DNA of 64,000 nt from Devosia nanyangense (GTDB lineage Bacteria > Pseudomonadota > Alphaproteobacteria > Rhizobiales > Devosiaceae), in NCBI GenBank assembly GCA_016213505.1, contig JACRAF010000061.1:1-64000 (forward strand). The letters run 5' to 3'. This document shows, one piece after another, positions 30,717-38,914 of the stretch (positions are counted from its first letter, which is position 1; each line of letters starts with the position of its first letter). The notes below the pieces were generated by a model. It worked only from the letters and a program-made list of their open reading frames with translations, had not been told where the DNA came from and made no database searches. The position numbers were made by a program, and so were the translations under genes.

Positions 30717-33473
30717 ATGGTTTTCGCCAGCATCGCCAAGGCGATCTTCGGCTCCGCCAACGACCGCCAGGTCAAGCGCCATCAGCCCAAGGTCGACGCC
30801 ATCAACGCGCTCGAGCCGCAGATGGCCAAGCTGAGCGACGGCGAACTGCGCGGCAAGACCGACGAATTCAGGGCTTTGATCGCCGGCGGCACCAAGGTCG
30901 ACGACCTGCTGATCCCCGCCTTCGCGGTGGTGCGCGAGGCCAGTAAGCGGGCGCTGGGCATGCGGCACTTCGACGTCCAGCTGATCGGCGGCATGGTGCT
31001 CAACGAGCGCGCCATCGCCGAGATGCGGACGGGCGAAGGCAAGACCCTGGTCGCAACGCTCCCGGTCTATCTCAATGCGCTTTCCGGCAAGGGCGTCCAT
31101 GTGGTGACGGTCAACGACTACCTCGCCCGCCGCGACGCCGCCTGGATGGGCCAGATCTACAAATTCCTCGGGCTCAGCGTCGGCATCATCGTCCACGGCC
31201 TCTCCGACGTCGAACGCAAGGCCTCCTATGCCTGCGACGTGACCTACGGCACCAACAACGAATACGGCTTCGATTACCTGCGCGACAACATGAAGTATGC
31301 GCGCGCCCAGATGGTGCAGCGCGGCCACCCCTACGCCATCGTCGACGAAGTGGACTCGATCCTCGTCGACGAGGCGCGCACCCCGCTGATCATCTCCGGC
31401 CCCACCGAGGACCGCTCCGACCTTTACCTCAAGGTCGACGAGATCATGAAGAACATCGTCGGCGACGATTTCGACCACGACGAAAAGCAGCGCTCGGTGA
31501 CGTTTACCGAGAGCGGCACGCAAAAGCTCGAGGACCTGTTCCGCGCCGCCGACCTGATGAAGGGCGAGAGCCTCTACGACATCGAGAACGTCAACCTCGT
31601 GCACCACGCCAACTCGGCGCTGCGCGCCCACAAGATGTTCAACAAGGACAAGGACTATATCGTCCGCAACGACGAAGTGGTGATCATCGACGAGTTCACC
31701 GGCCGCATGATGCCGGGCCGCCGCTACTCCGAGGGCCTGCACCAGGCGCTGGAGGCCAAGGAGCGGGTCAAGATCCAGCCCGAGAACCAGACGCTGGCCT
31801 CGATCACCTTCCAGAACTATTTCCGCCTCTACAAAAAGCTCGCCGGCATGACCGGTACGGCCGCCACCGAGGCCGAGGAATTCGCCAACATCTACAACCT
31901 CGACGTGGTCACCATCCCGACCAACGTGCATGTGATCAGGAAAGACGACGACGACGCCATCTTCCGCACCGGCGAGGAAAAGTTCAACGAGATCGCCGAG
32001 CTGATCCTCGATTGCCAGAAGCGCGGCCAGCCCGTGCTGGTGGGCACCACCTCGATCGAAAAATCCGAGATGCTGGCCGAGCTGCTGAGGACCAAAGGCA
32101 TCGGCAACATGCAGGTGCTCAACGCCCGCTACCACGAGCAGGAAGCCCAGATCATCGCCGATGCGGGCGTCCCGGGCGCGGTGACCATCGCCACCAACAT
32201 GGCCGGCCGCGGCACCGACACCCAGCTCGGCGGCAATCTCGAAATGCGCATCGAAAAGGACGCCGCCGGCCTCACCGGGGTCGAGCGCGACATCAAGATC
32301 GCCCGCATCAAGGAGCAGATCGCCCGCGACAAGGAGAAGGCGCTGGCCGCCGGCGGGCTGATGGTGATCGGCACCGAGCGGCACGAGAGCCGCCGCATCG
32401 ACAACCAGCTGCGCGGCCGCTCCGGCCGCCAGGGCGACCCGGGACATTCCAAGTTCTATCTGTCGCTGCAGGACGATCTGATGCGCATCTTCCCGATCGA
32501 GAGCATGGATTCCATGCTCGGCAAGCTCGGGCTCGAAAAGGGCGAGTCGATCACCCATCCGTGGGTGACCAAGGCCATCGAGCGGGCCCAGGGCCGGGTC
32601 GAGGCGCGCAACTTCGACATCCGCAAGAACATCCTCAAATACGACGACGTGATGAATGACCAGCGCAAGGTCATCTTCGAGCAGCGCCTCGAGCTGATGG
32701 ACAAGCAGGACGTCGCCGAGACCATCGCCGACATGCGCCACGACGTCGTCGACTCGATCCTCCATCACGCCATCCCCGAGCGCTCCTATCCCGAGCAGTG
32801 GAAGACCGACCAGCTCGACGCCGAGGCCAAGCAGTTCCTCAACGTCGACATCGAGTCACATCACTGGGCCGAGGAAGAGGGCATCGACATCGAGATCGTG
32901 CGCGAGCGGCTGACCAAGATCGCCGACGAGGCCGCCGCCGCCAAGGTCGCCCAGTACACCCCCGAGATCATGCGCTCAGTGGAAAAATCGCTGCTGCTGC
33001 AATCGATCGACAGCCTGTGGCGCGACCATCTGGTGACGCTCGACCATCTGAGCAAGGTGGTCGGCTGGCGCGGCCTCGCCCAGCGCGACCCGCTCAACGA
33101 GTACAAGCAGGAAGCCTACGAGCTGTTCCAGAAGCTGTTGACCGACATGCGCGAAATGGTGATCACCCAGATGAGCCATGTGGTGATCCAGATGCGCCAG
33201 CCCGAGCCGCCGCCGATCCCCGACCTCAGCGGGGTCAGCGAAATCCACATCGACCCGACCACCGGCGAGAACGACGCGGTCTCCGACGTCACCGGCACCA
33301 TCGGCGGCGCCTTCGCCGCGGCGGGCGCCCTGGCGGGGCTGGGCGGCGACGTCGCCGAAGCCGACCCGCGGCTCCGGCCGATCGACCCCAAGCTCCTGGT
33401 CGGGGTCTCGCGCAACGCCCCCTGCCCCTGCGGCTCGGGCAAGAAGTTCAAGCACTGCCACGGTTCGTTTTAA
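30717..33473 (+). CDS. secA: Preprotein translocase ATPase SecA
   Basis: The motor that pushes unfolded preproteins through SecYEG. The 918-aa protein has Walker A (MRTGEGKT), the DEAD-like [15 protein letters not shown], the preprotein cross-linking domain, the second nucleotide-binding fold (TNMAGRGTD), the scaffold helix and a C-terminal zinc site ([13 protein letters not shown]) that binds SecB. The last codons lie inside a 24-bp sequence that is repeated at 35235-35258. In this copy the protein ends in Gly-Ser-Phe. In the distant copy the same frame would end Gly-Ser-Cys and then stop. This implies that the 3' end has been replaced by an insertion. Confidence 0.98.
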   Translation: MVFASIAKAIFGSANDRQVKRHQPKVDAINALEPQMAKLSDGELRGKTDEFRALIAGGTKVDDLLIPAFAVVREASKRALGMRHFDVQLIGGMVLNERAIAEMRTGEGKTLVATLPVYLNALSGKGVHVVTVNDYLARRDAAWMGQIYKFLGLSVGIIVHGLSDVERKASYACDVTYGTNNEYGFDYLRDNMKYARAQMVQRGHPYAIVDEVDSILVDEARTPLIISGPTEDRSDLYLKVDEIMKNIVGDDFDHDEKQRSVTFTESGTQKLEDLFRAADLMKGESLYDIENVNLVHHANSALRAHKMFNKDKDYIVRNDEVVIIDEFTGRMMPGRRYSEGLHQALEAKERVKIQPENQTLASITFQNYFRLYKKLAGMTGTAATEAEEFANIYNLDVVTIPTNVHVIRKDDDDAIFRTGEEKFNEIAELILDCQKRGQPVLVGTTSIEKSEMLAELLRTKGIGNMQVLNARYHEQEAQIIADAGVPGAVTIATNMAGRGTDTQLGGNLEMRIEKDAAGLTGVERDIKIARIKEQIARDKEKALAAGGLMVIGTERHESRRIDNQLRGRSGRQGDPGHSKFYLSLQDDLMRIFPIESMDSMLGKLGLEKGESITHPWVTKAIERAQGRVEARNFDIRKNILKYDDVMNDQRKVIFEQRLELMDKQDVAETIADMRHDVVDSILHHAIPERSYPEQWKTDQLDAEAKQFLNVDIESHHWAEEEGIDIEIVRERLTKIADEAAAAKVAQYTPEIMRSVEKSLLLQSIDSLWRDHLVTLDHLSKVVGWRGLAQRDPLNEYKQEAYELFQKLLTDMREMVITQMSHVVIQMRQPEPPPIPDLSGVSEIHIDPTTGENDAVSDVTGTIGGAFAAAGALAGLGGDVAEADPRLRPIDPKLLVGVSRNAPCPCGSGKKFKHCHGSF
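33445..33468 (+). repeat. 24-bp direct repeat, left copy (within secA)
   Basis: The sequence begins AGTTCAAGCACTGCC and ends ACGGTTCGT. It is identical at 35235-35258 in the same orientation, 1790 bp away. In this copy it encodes the zinc-site end of SecA. It resembles an attachment-site core duplicated by site-specific insertion. Confidence 0.9.
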
Positions 33474-33575
33474 ACACGAACACTTTCAATAGCTTAGCGC
33501 TTCGATTGCACATAGGCAGGCAAGGCTGTGCCGCGCAGTGACGAAGCGCTCTGCTTCGCGCGACTGTGACAAGAA

Positions 33576-34877
33576 CTAATCTTGGAGGTGGCACACATAC
33601 CGGGATAGCTTTCCATCGCGCCGCGCAATCACAAGGTCCGAGCACTTGGTCGTGGGATTGGACAGGAACGCAACACCCATCGATCCACCGCCTGGATCCT
33701 TGAGAACAATTTCGCGGCGAAACTTTCCGCCAAGGTTTCGATAGATGGCGATGTCGCCGGTATATCCGGAAAAGTAGAGGTCGCTGTCCCCGTCGCGATC
33801 AATGTCCTCAAAACGAACCCATCGCTGATTTGCGCTCCACATCGCGAACTGTTTGTCGATGACCTCATCGGTCACCTCGACGAAAGCTCCATCGAGATAG
33901 CGGTACGCCTGCAGGAAGTTGTCGTGGAAGTTTTGGCCATTGGGTCCTTCGTAGGCGGAGGAATGGACAAAAAACAGCCTGTCGCTTCCTTGATTGAGCA
34001 TCTCGAAAGAGAAGGCTCCATTATCGTCGCCGAAATGTGGGTTGGGAACTGCGATGGCATTTCCGTCCAACTTTCCATTCGCATTGAGCACGGCGAAAGC
34101 GCCGACTTCGCCCGGGAACGTCAAGGCACTGGTTTGCCACTTTGCGGCCTCCATGGCTGAAAGGAGATCGCAATCTCCATCCCCATCGATGTCAGCGAAT
34201 GTGATGGAATTGTTGGCGCCGTGCCGGCCAGTGGCCGCATACCACCGGGTTACGTCGGTTTCGACAAACTGGCCATTCTTCATCTGAACTATCTGCGGAG
34301 CGTTGAACTCGTCGCCATCGGGATGGCCGTAGTTGTTGATGTAGATTTCCGCAGTCGCATCGCCGTCTATGTCACAACGTTCGACGCTGGCGGTGAAGTG
34401 TGGGGATTGCAGCTCGTAGACCGCCTCAACGGCAAAGGTCCCATCGGCTGGGGTAACTCTGAAGATTGAAGCTCGTTCGGCGTATTCCATGCCAAAGCCC
34501 TCGCCATTGCGCCCATGGACGAAATAGACTTGACCGTTTGTCTCGCGATAAAACTTTCCGCTCCAGGTGCTGCGCGTCAGCCCGGCCTCTCCCAAATCGA
34601 TGACCTGGGGCTTTCCAGTGTCCGTGTTGTTGCGAATGATGAAAGTGTGCACCGGGCTTTGCTTGCCGTTCTTGACCTTGCCTGAAACGGCCAGATCATC
34701 AGTCCCATCGTCGTCGACGTCGAAAACGTCGAGGACGAACACCTCGTTGATGGCGCCCCCAAAGGGAAGGGACGTTACAGAGCCTCGCTTGAAACTCAGT
34801 CGCTCGTCGGCCGCCAACAGGGGAAACGATGCCAAGGTCAAAATAAGCGTGAGACTCGTAAACAAGTAGCGGATCAC
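33576..34877 (-). CDS. Secreted FG-GAP/VCBS repeat protein
   Basis: A 433-aa exported protein with a clear signal peptide (hydrophobic residues 5-20, then LLAADE). Calcium-binding acidic loops of the type DxDxDGxxD recur: DVFDVDDDGTDD, CDIDGDATAE, FADIDGDGDCD and FEDIDRDGDSD. They are spaced as in FG-GAP/VCBS beta-propeller proteins such as integrin-alpha-like folds. No catalytic domain is seen. GTG 34877 has GGAG 7-8 nt upstream. It is the only gene in the segment that appears inserted behind secA, and its base composition looks less GC-rich than the surroundings. A role in surface binding is plausible but not shown. Confidence 0.88.
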   Translation of the reverse strand: MIRYLFTSLTLILTLASFPLLAADERLSFKRGSVTSLPFGGAINEVFVLDVFDVDDDGTDDLAVSGKVKNGKQSPVHTFIIRNNTDTGKPQVIDLGEAGLTRSTWSGKFYRETNGQVYFVHGRNGEGFGMEYAERASIFRVTPADGTFAVEAVYELQSPHFTASVERCDIDGDATAEIYINNYGHPDGDEFNAPQIVQMKNGQFVETDVTRWYAATGRHGANNSITFADIDGDGDCDLLSAMEAAKWQTSALTFPGEVGAFAVLNANGKLDGNAIAVPNPHFGDDNGAFSFEMLNQGSDRLFFVHSSAYEGPNGQNFHDNFLQAYRYLDGAFVEVTDEVIDKQFAMWSANQRWVRFEDIDRDGDSDLYFSGYTGDIAIYRNLGGKFRREIVLKDPGGGSMGVAFLSNPTTKCSDLVIARRDGKLSRYVCHLQD

Positions 34878-35234
34878 GGTGCGTCTCCAGACTGCTGCTT
34901 TCTTGGTCCGACTAATCAGACAGTGTTACAATCCGTGCAGCGGGCGCTGCCCAAGTTGCTACCCTTTCCCGCGAGGGGAGTAAGCAGATCCTGCGCGTTG
35001 CTCGTTTGCTACTTGGATCACTGCGGATTAGGGACACGCCGGCCGCGCAAATGCAACAGTCACGGCTGCAATGTCTCGGCAAATCGGCCGCGACAATCAA
35101 CCCAACGACTCTCCACAATCCCGGCTGAAAGTTGGGCTCAGAGCAATCTCTCCCAATGTCAGGCAAAAAGTAGGCCCACAAAATTCGCCAAATCTATCCA
35201 ATTGATTTTGTAAGACAAAATAGAACGCCATGGC
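34878..35234. other. Non-coding part of the secA-end insertion
   Basis: No credible gene is visible. It presumably contains the promoter of the FG-GAP gene. The right end is AT-rich and includes the inverted repeat at 35205-35221, 14 bp inside the right direct repeat. That could be an integrase arm or excision site. Confidence 0.5.
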
Positions 35235-35258
35235 AGTTCAAGCACTGCCACGGTTCGT
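35235..35258 (+). repeat. 24-bp direct repeat, right copy (orphan secA 3' end)
   Basis: Identical to 33445-33468. Reading on in the secA frame gives ...HCHGSC and a TGA stop at 35261-35263. This looks like the original secA terminus left stranded by the insertion. Confidence 0.9.
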
Positions 35259-35283
35259 GCTGAACCGACATTCTACGCAACGA

Positions 35284-35312
35284 AAAAGCCCGGCCATCGT
35301 GCCGGGCCTTTT
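35284..35312 (+). terminator. Rho-independent terminator, displaced from secA
   Basis: GCCCGGC (35288-35294) and GCCGGGC (35301-35307) form a 7-bp stem around a CATCGT loop. An A run precedes it and TTTT follows, so it could work in both directions. It lies about 25 nt after the stranded secA stop codon but 1.8 kb from the secA stop in use, which supports the insertion. Confidence 0.85.
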
Positions 35313-35486
35313 CCTTTGGGGCGCAGATTGCTGCCGCGCTATCTCGCCGAAGCAGCGCGTTGCAGAGCGGACGTATCGAATCCTTTCGCGATCAGCCAGA
35401 CCGCGACGTGAACAGGCCCCACGGCGAAACTGCAAATGGGCCCCGGCGCCGAAACCCGCTTTGACTCTCATCAAGATTGTTGGCGC

Positions 35487-35565
35487 CTACTGGCAGCAGC
35501 TCACCGCATCTCGGCATAGCCGCTCGCAAGCTCCGCCGAGAACACCATGATCGTGCAGCCGCCGA
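35487..35565 (-). pseudogene. Remnant of a paralogue of the exported protein at 38282
   Basis: On the minus strand the reading GGCTIMVFSAELASGYAEMR closely matches the C-terminus of the 38282 gene product (AGCTVMVFSADSSGYAELRVTC). A one-base deletion then shifts the frame, and the out-of-frame continuation still ends in Cys-Gln-stop at the equivalent place. Upstream a TGA cuts the frame, so only about 75 bp remain. The rest of 35313-35624 shows no gene. Confidence 0.7.
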
Positions 35566-35624
35566 TGAGGGCTCACAAAGAATCGCGATGCGGCAGATGT
35601 ACACGACTCAGAGGAGCGGCACTT

Positions 35625-36101
35625 ATGGGGACTGAACGCAAGAAAACGCTGCGGCGGCGGCGGACGGGGAAAATGCCGATGCGCTTCATGATCATGGTCA
35701 AGGAAGGCGAGATGCCGCAGAGCGGGCCGCCGTCATCCGAAATGATCGCCAGGATGGGCGCGTTCAACGAACAGATGATCGCTGCCGGGGTCATGCTCGC
35801 CATGGAGGGCCTGCACCCGAGCAAATCCGGCACCAAGGTCCAGTTCGGCAAGAAAGACCGCAAGGTCATGGACGGCCCGTTCAGCGAAACCAAGGAGTTG
35901 ATCGGCGGCTTCTGGATCATCGAGGTCAAGGACAAGGCCGAGTGCCTGGCCTGGGTCCACCGCATCCCGTTCGAGAACGGCGAGGAGGTGGAGATCCGCC
36001 GCGTCGCCGAGCCCACGGACTTCGCCCATGACGAGGTCAGCGGCCGCTACCTCGACGTGGAGCAGAAAATCCGCGACGCCCAGAAGCCGATCAAGCTCTA
36101 G
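35625..36101 (+). CDS. YCII/DGPF-domain protein
   Basis: A 158-aa protein with a DGPF domain (RKVMDGPFSETKELIGGFWIIEVKDKAE), so a paralogue in family terms of the protein at 27927. Here no sigma factor is adjacent. Its partner could be the ECF42-like factor acting in trans. ATG 35625 has GAGGAG 8 nt upstream. The family usually starts at the MRFMIMVKEGE segment, which would be ATG 35673 or 35679, so the first 16-18 residues (basic, RRRRTGK) may not be translated. No ECF42-like promoter was found directly upstream. Confidence 0.88.
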   Translation: MGTERKKTLRRRRTGKMPMRFMIMVKEGEMPQSGPPSSEMIARMGAFNEQMIAAGVMLAMEGLHPSKSGTKVQFGKKDRKVMDGPFSETKELIGGFWIIEVKDKAECLAWVHRIPFENGEEVEIRRVAEPTDFAHDEVSGRYLDVEQKIRDAQKPIKL

Positions 36102-36219
36102 GCAGCCGCAGGACACGGGGAGTGCCACATCGGACGCGGGCGCTTGCGTCAACCTCATGGGAAGTGACTCAAGGGACGGGCCGGCCTATTGTCGGTGCTC
36201 TGCCGGAGAGATTTTGACG

Positions 36220-36900
36220 ATGGAGCCCAACCCGTACTGGGAAGGCCGCAAGGGTCTGCTGTACTACCAGGTCGTCCGCATCCTCGCGGAAGACATCGGC
36301 AAGGACGCAGAATCGATCATCGATGTGGGTTCGGCTGGCTGCCCCTATCTCGACTGGTTCCCTCAGGCGACCCACCGCACGTCATTGGACCTCACGCGTC
36401 CCTACGAGGCGCCGGGCGTGCAGTCGTTCAAAGGCGATTTCCTGACATGGACGGCCGACCGCCAATACGATGTGGTCACCTGTCTGCAGGTGCTCGAACA
36501 CGTCCCCGACGCCAGAGCCTTCGCCCAGAAGCTGCTCGCGACCGGCAAGACGGTGATCGTCAGCGTGCCCTACAAGTGGCGGAAGGGGCACACCGAGAGC
36601 CATGTTCACGACCCGGTGGACAAGGCCAAATTGCGGGCCTGGTTCGGGCGGCGACCGAGCTTCCAATACGTCGTGACAGAAGTCAGCACGAGGACGAGGC
36701 GGATCGTTCATGTCTACGATGCGTCACCCATCCCCTGGGCGAGTCTCTCGCAGCGCGCGATCTTCATCACACGCGACTACCGGGCGCTGCGGCGCAAGAT
36801 CATGGACCGTCTCTTGCGTGGCGCCAGAACGCGGTGGGCCGGCGTGCGAAAGGCGCTTGGTCTCGCACCGCCGGCGGCCGCCGGCAAACGGCGCGGCTGA
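36220..36900 (+). CDS. Class I SAM-dependent methyltransferase
   Basis: A 226-aa protein with a methyltransferase core: motif I IIDVGSAGCPYLDWF, and post-motif DVVTCLQVLEHVPDARAFAQKLL. The C-terminus is basic with a Pro-rich tail. The same general type as methyltransferases acting on glycans or small molecules in polysaccharide loci, but no such genes are near. ATG 36220 is preferred; the frame is open from 36028 but overlaps the DGPF gene. GGAGAG lies about 10 nt upstream. Confidence 0.87.
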   Translation: MEPNPYWEGRKGLLYYQVVRILAEDIGKDAESIIDVGSAGCPYLDWFPQATHRTSLDLTRPYEAPGVQSFKGDFLTWTADRQYDVVTCLQVLEHVPDARAFAQKLLATGKTVIVSVPYKWRKGHTESHVHDPVDKAKLRAWFGRRPSFQYVVTEVSTRTRRIVHVYDASPIPWASLSQRAIFITRDYRALRRKIMDRLLRGARTRWAGVRKALGLAPPAAAGKRRG

Positions 36901-37072
36901 GCCCGCGGCGGCGATCTTGCCTCAGGTGGCATGCGTGCCGAAGGTCTTGATGTCCCCCGTAGCGTGCGCGCATCGCGGCGGCGCAGCCGCAGGATCGCAA
37001 GGCTGCCGGCATGTGAGGCCGAGCCTTCGCCGGCGCTGATGAGCGTTGCCGCTCATCCAGCGTCCCCTCGGC

Positions 37073-37318
37073 TCAGGCGCCCAGATCGCCCTTTTTCTGC
37101 AGATACTCGTCGCGCTGGATTTCGCCCTTGGCGTAGCGCTCCTCGAGGATGGTGAGGCCGGAGCGGGGGCTGTTCGGCCCGTCCTGGGCCACCCGCTGGC
37201 GCGAGGCGCGAACGGCGGCGACGATCAGCCCCACCACCAGCACCCAGAACAGAATGGAGATGAGGCCGAAGCCGGGCATCCAGCCCCAGCCGAACAGATG
37301 AGGTCCGTGCCACCACAT
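37073..37318 (-). CDS. Small membrane protein with SHOCT domain
   Basis: An 81-aa protein. A Trp/Gly/Phe-rich N-terminus runs into one transmembrane helix (about 17-38), and the C-terminus is a SHOCT domain (ILEERYAKGEIQRDEYLQKKGDLG). SHOCT domains are short oligomerisation modules with no enzymatic role known. A paralogue of the same architecture is at 37994, on the other side of the dsrE-like gene. Confidence 0.9.
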   Translation of the reverse strand: MWWHGPHLFGWGWMPGFGLISILFWVLVVGLIVAAVRASRQRVAQDGPNSPRSGLTILEERYAKGEIQRDEYLQKKGDLGA

Positions 37319-37434
37319 AGCGAGAACTCCGAAGCGTGACCGGCAGCAGCGGGACGATCCCGCCGCGCCGTCGAGCCTTTGATGTAGGTGTCACTCGGCG
37401 CCGGACAAGGTGCATCGGCTGCGTCGAGGCGGCG

Positions 37435-37788
37435 TCAGAACACCAGCACCTTGTCGGACGCGACGGTCAATGCGGCGAGTTCGTCCATCGAACTGCGGTG
37501 GGCGCCCGCGATGAGAGCGGCGTCATCGAACCCGCGCGCATCCATGCAGGTCCCGCACAGCAGCACGCGGCCGTTTCCGATCAGCACGCGCTTCAGCATG
37601 CGTTCGACGTTGTAGTACCCCTCCGGTGTCTTCTGGCCGGCCTTTGCCGCAGCCACCGCGTCGGCCATCAGAAACACGGTGACCTCCTGCCCGCCTTCGT
37701 GCTTCAGCAAGGCATGGGCGAGGCGCAGGGCGTTGTAGACCCGCTCGGTTCCGTAGGGCGGGTCATTGATGATGATGGCGGTCTTCAC
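37435..37788 (-). CDS. DsrE/DsrF-like sulfur relay family protein
   Basis: A 117-aa protein with a DsrE fold: TAIIINDPPYGTERVYNALRLAHALL at the start, VFLMADAV in the middle, and a conserved cysteine region LLCGTCMDARG around residue 80. Related proteins bind or transfer sulfane sulfur, and many of these solitary family members are linked to redox stress. GTG 37788 is called with GGAG 9 nt upstream; the frame to 37896 adds an unlikely Arg/Pro-rich extension. It is divergent from the second SHOCT gene, 205 bp away. Confidence 0.88.
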   Translation of the reverse strand: MKTAIIINDPPYGTERVYNALRLAHALLKHEGGQEVTVFLMADAVAAAKAGQKTPEGYYNVERMLKRVLIGNGRVLLCGTCMDARGFDDAALIAGAHRSSMDELAALTVASDKVLVF

Positions 37789-37993
37789 GGGTCGGGCACT
37801 CCTTGCATTGAGGCAGCGAACCCGACCTCCGCGGGCCGGTGCGCCACCCGGACCAAACTCGACGAAGGGAACCGGCCGGCAGTTGATGCAGGTCAAACAA
37901 GGCGGGACCGCCCTGCGCTAGGTTTCACGTATCAGCCGAAAGATCGTGATCCGGTCTGTGCCGGTTCACCTTCATCGAACGGAGGACCGAAAC

Positions 37994-38248
37994 ATGTGGG
38001 GCGAGCCCTTTACTGGACTGATGAGCTTCTGGGGTGGCGGCTGGGGCTGGCCCTTCATGGGCATCGTTCCGCTGCTTCTCCTGATCCTGCTGATCGCCGC
38101 AATCGCCGGGCTGGTCAGGAGCAGTTCCGGGACCAAACCATCGGCACGGCCGCGTTCACCCGGACTGGATGCGCTCGAGGAGCGATACGCGCGCAACGAG
38201 ATCGGGCGCGACGAGTTCCTGCAGAAAAAGAAGGACCTCGTGGGGTAG
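37994..38248 (+). CDS. Small membrane protein with SHOCT domain (second copy)
   Basis: An 84-aa paralogue of the protein at 37073: a Trp/Gly-rich N-terminus (MWGEPFTGLMSFWGGGWGW), one transmembrane helix, a Ser/Pro linker and a SHOCT domain (ALEERYARNEIGRDEFLQKKKDL). ATG 37994 has GGAGG 8 nt upstream; the longer frame from 37946 is not used. The two SHOCT genes bracket the DsrE-like gene, so the three may act together at the membrane. That is inference from position. Confidence 0.9.
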   Translation: MWGEPFTGLMSFWGGGWGWPFMGIVPLLLLILLIAAIAGLVRSSSGTKPSARPRSPGLDALEERYARNEIGRDEFLQKKKDLVG

Positions 38249-38281
38249 CCGGCGACCCTCGACGAACGGCGTTCGGGGACC

Positions 38282-38914
38282 CTACTGGCAGGTCACGCGC
38301 AACTCGGCGTAGCCGCTGCTGTCGGCGGAAAACACCATCACCGTGCAGCCCGCGGCCTCGAGCGGGCCAAAGCCGCCGGCGGTGATCGGACCGGGGCCGG
38401 CGATGGTGGCGCTGCCGTTCTCGACAGCGCTGACGCGCACCACCGCCTTGGTCTTACAGATCGGGAAACTGTCGCCGGCGCTGGCCATGAAGCGGGTGCC
38501 GAGCGGGATGCAGTCGCTGGTCGGCCCGTCGGCGGTCACCGCCTTGGGCACCGGGGGCTGATGCTCCGCTGCGGCGGTGGCGAGCGGTGACGCGGGCGGC
38601 GGCGACGAGATCGCCGCCAGCGCCGTGCGCGCCGCCTCGAGTTCGGCCGCCTGGTTGGTCGTCACCTGCTCGAGCGTGGCGATCCGGTTCTGCAGCGATA
38701 AAAGGGCCTCGGCCGTGCCGTCATCGGCCGGCGGCCCGACCGGCGCAGGCGTTACCACGGGCTGCGGGCTGGTGAGCCCGATCGAAAGTCTCATCTGCGC
38801 CAGATCGGTCGCCATTTGTTGGCGTTCGGCGTCGACATTGGTGTGAACGACGATCGCGGCGGCGAGGGCGATCAGCCCGACCAGCGCGGCGAGCAGCGAG
38901 ATGACGCGGTCCAT
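38282..38914 (-). CDS. Exported coiled-coil protein of unknown function
   Basis: A 210-aa protein that I cannot name. An N-terminal membrane anchor or signal (residues 1-24) is followed by a helical coiled-coil part (DAERQQMATDLAQMRLSI and LLSLQNRIATLEQVTTNQAAELEAARTAL). A Pro/Ala-rich linker and a compact C-terminal domain with cysteines (DCIPLGTRFM, FPICKTKAVV, AAGCTVMVFSA, RVTC) complete it. Its start overlaps the stop of the YafK-type gene (TGATG), so the two form an operon. A decayed fragment of a relative lies at 35487-35565. Confidence 0.8.
   Translation of the reverse strand: MDRVISLLAALVGLIALAAAIVVHTNVDAERQQMATDLAQMRLSIGLTSPQPVVTPAPVGPPADDGTAEALLSLQNRIATLEQVTTNQAAELEAARTALAAISSPPPASPLATAAAEHQPPVPKAVTADGPTSDCIPLGTRFMASAGDSFPICKTKAVVRVSAVENGSATIAGPGPITAGGFGPLEAAGCTVMVFSADSSGYAELRVTCQ

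Larger units (their letters stand above)
33469..35258. mobile_element. Putative 1.8-kb insertion at the 3' end of secA
   Basis: The segment between the two 24-bp direct repeats (one repeat plus interior is 1790 bp). Removing it restores secA with an alternative last codon (TGC) and stop, followed by a strong terminator only about 25 nt later. It carries one gene on the opposite strand (FG-GAP protein) and about 350 bp of non-coding DNA that looks more AT-rich. A 17-bp inverted repeat (ATTTTGT-AAG-ACAAAAT, 35205-35221) lies just inside the right repeat. No integrase or transposase is encoded, so it would be a remnant or an element mobilised in trans. Confidence 0.65.

Noticed and set aside
30504..32768. 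Extension of the ppiC frame antisense through secA to 1068 codons
   Set aside because: Only the part below 30503 has a signal peptide and parvulin domain; the extension is the mirror of secA.
33469..35258. Interpretation of the secA-end segment as an insertion sequence
   Set aside because: No transposase and no terminal inverted repeats; the direct repeat is too long for a typical target duplication.
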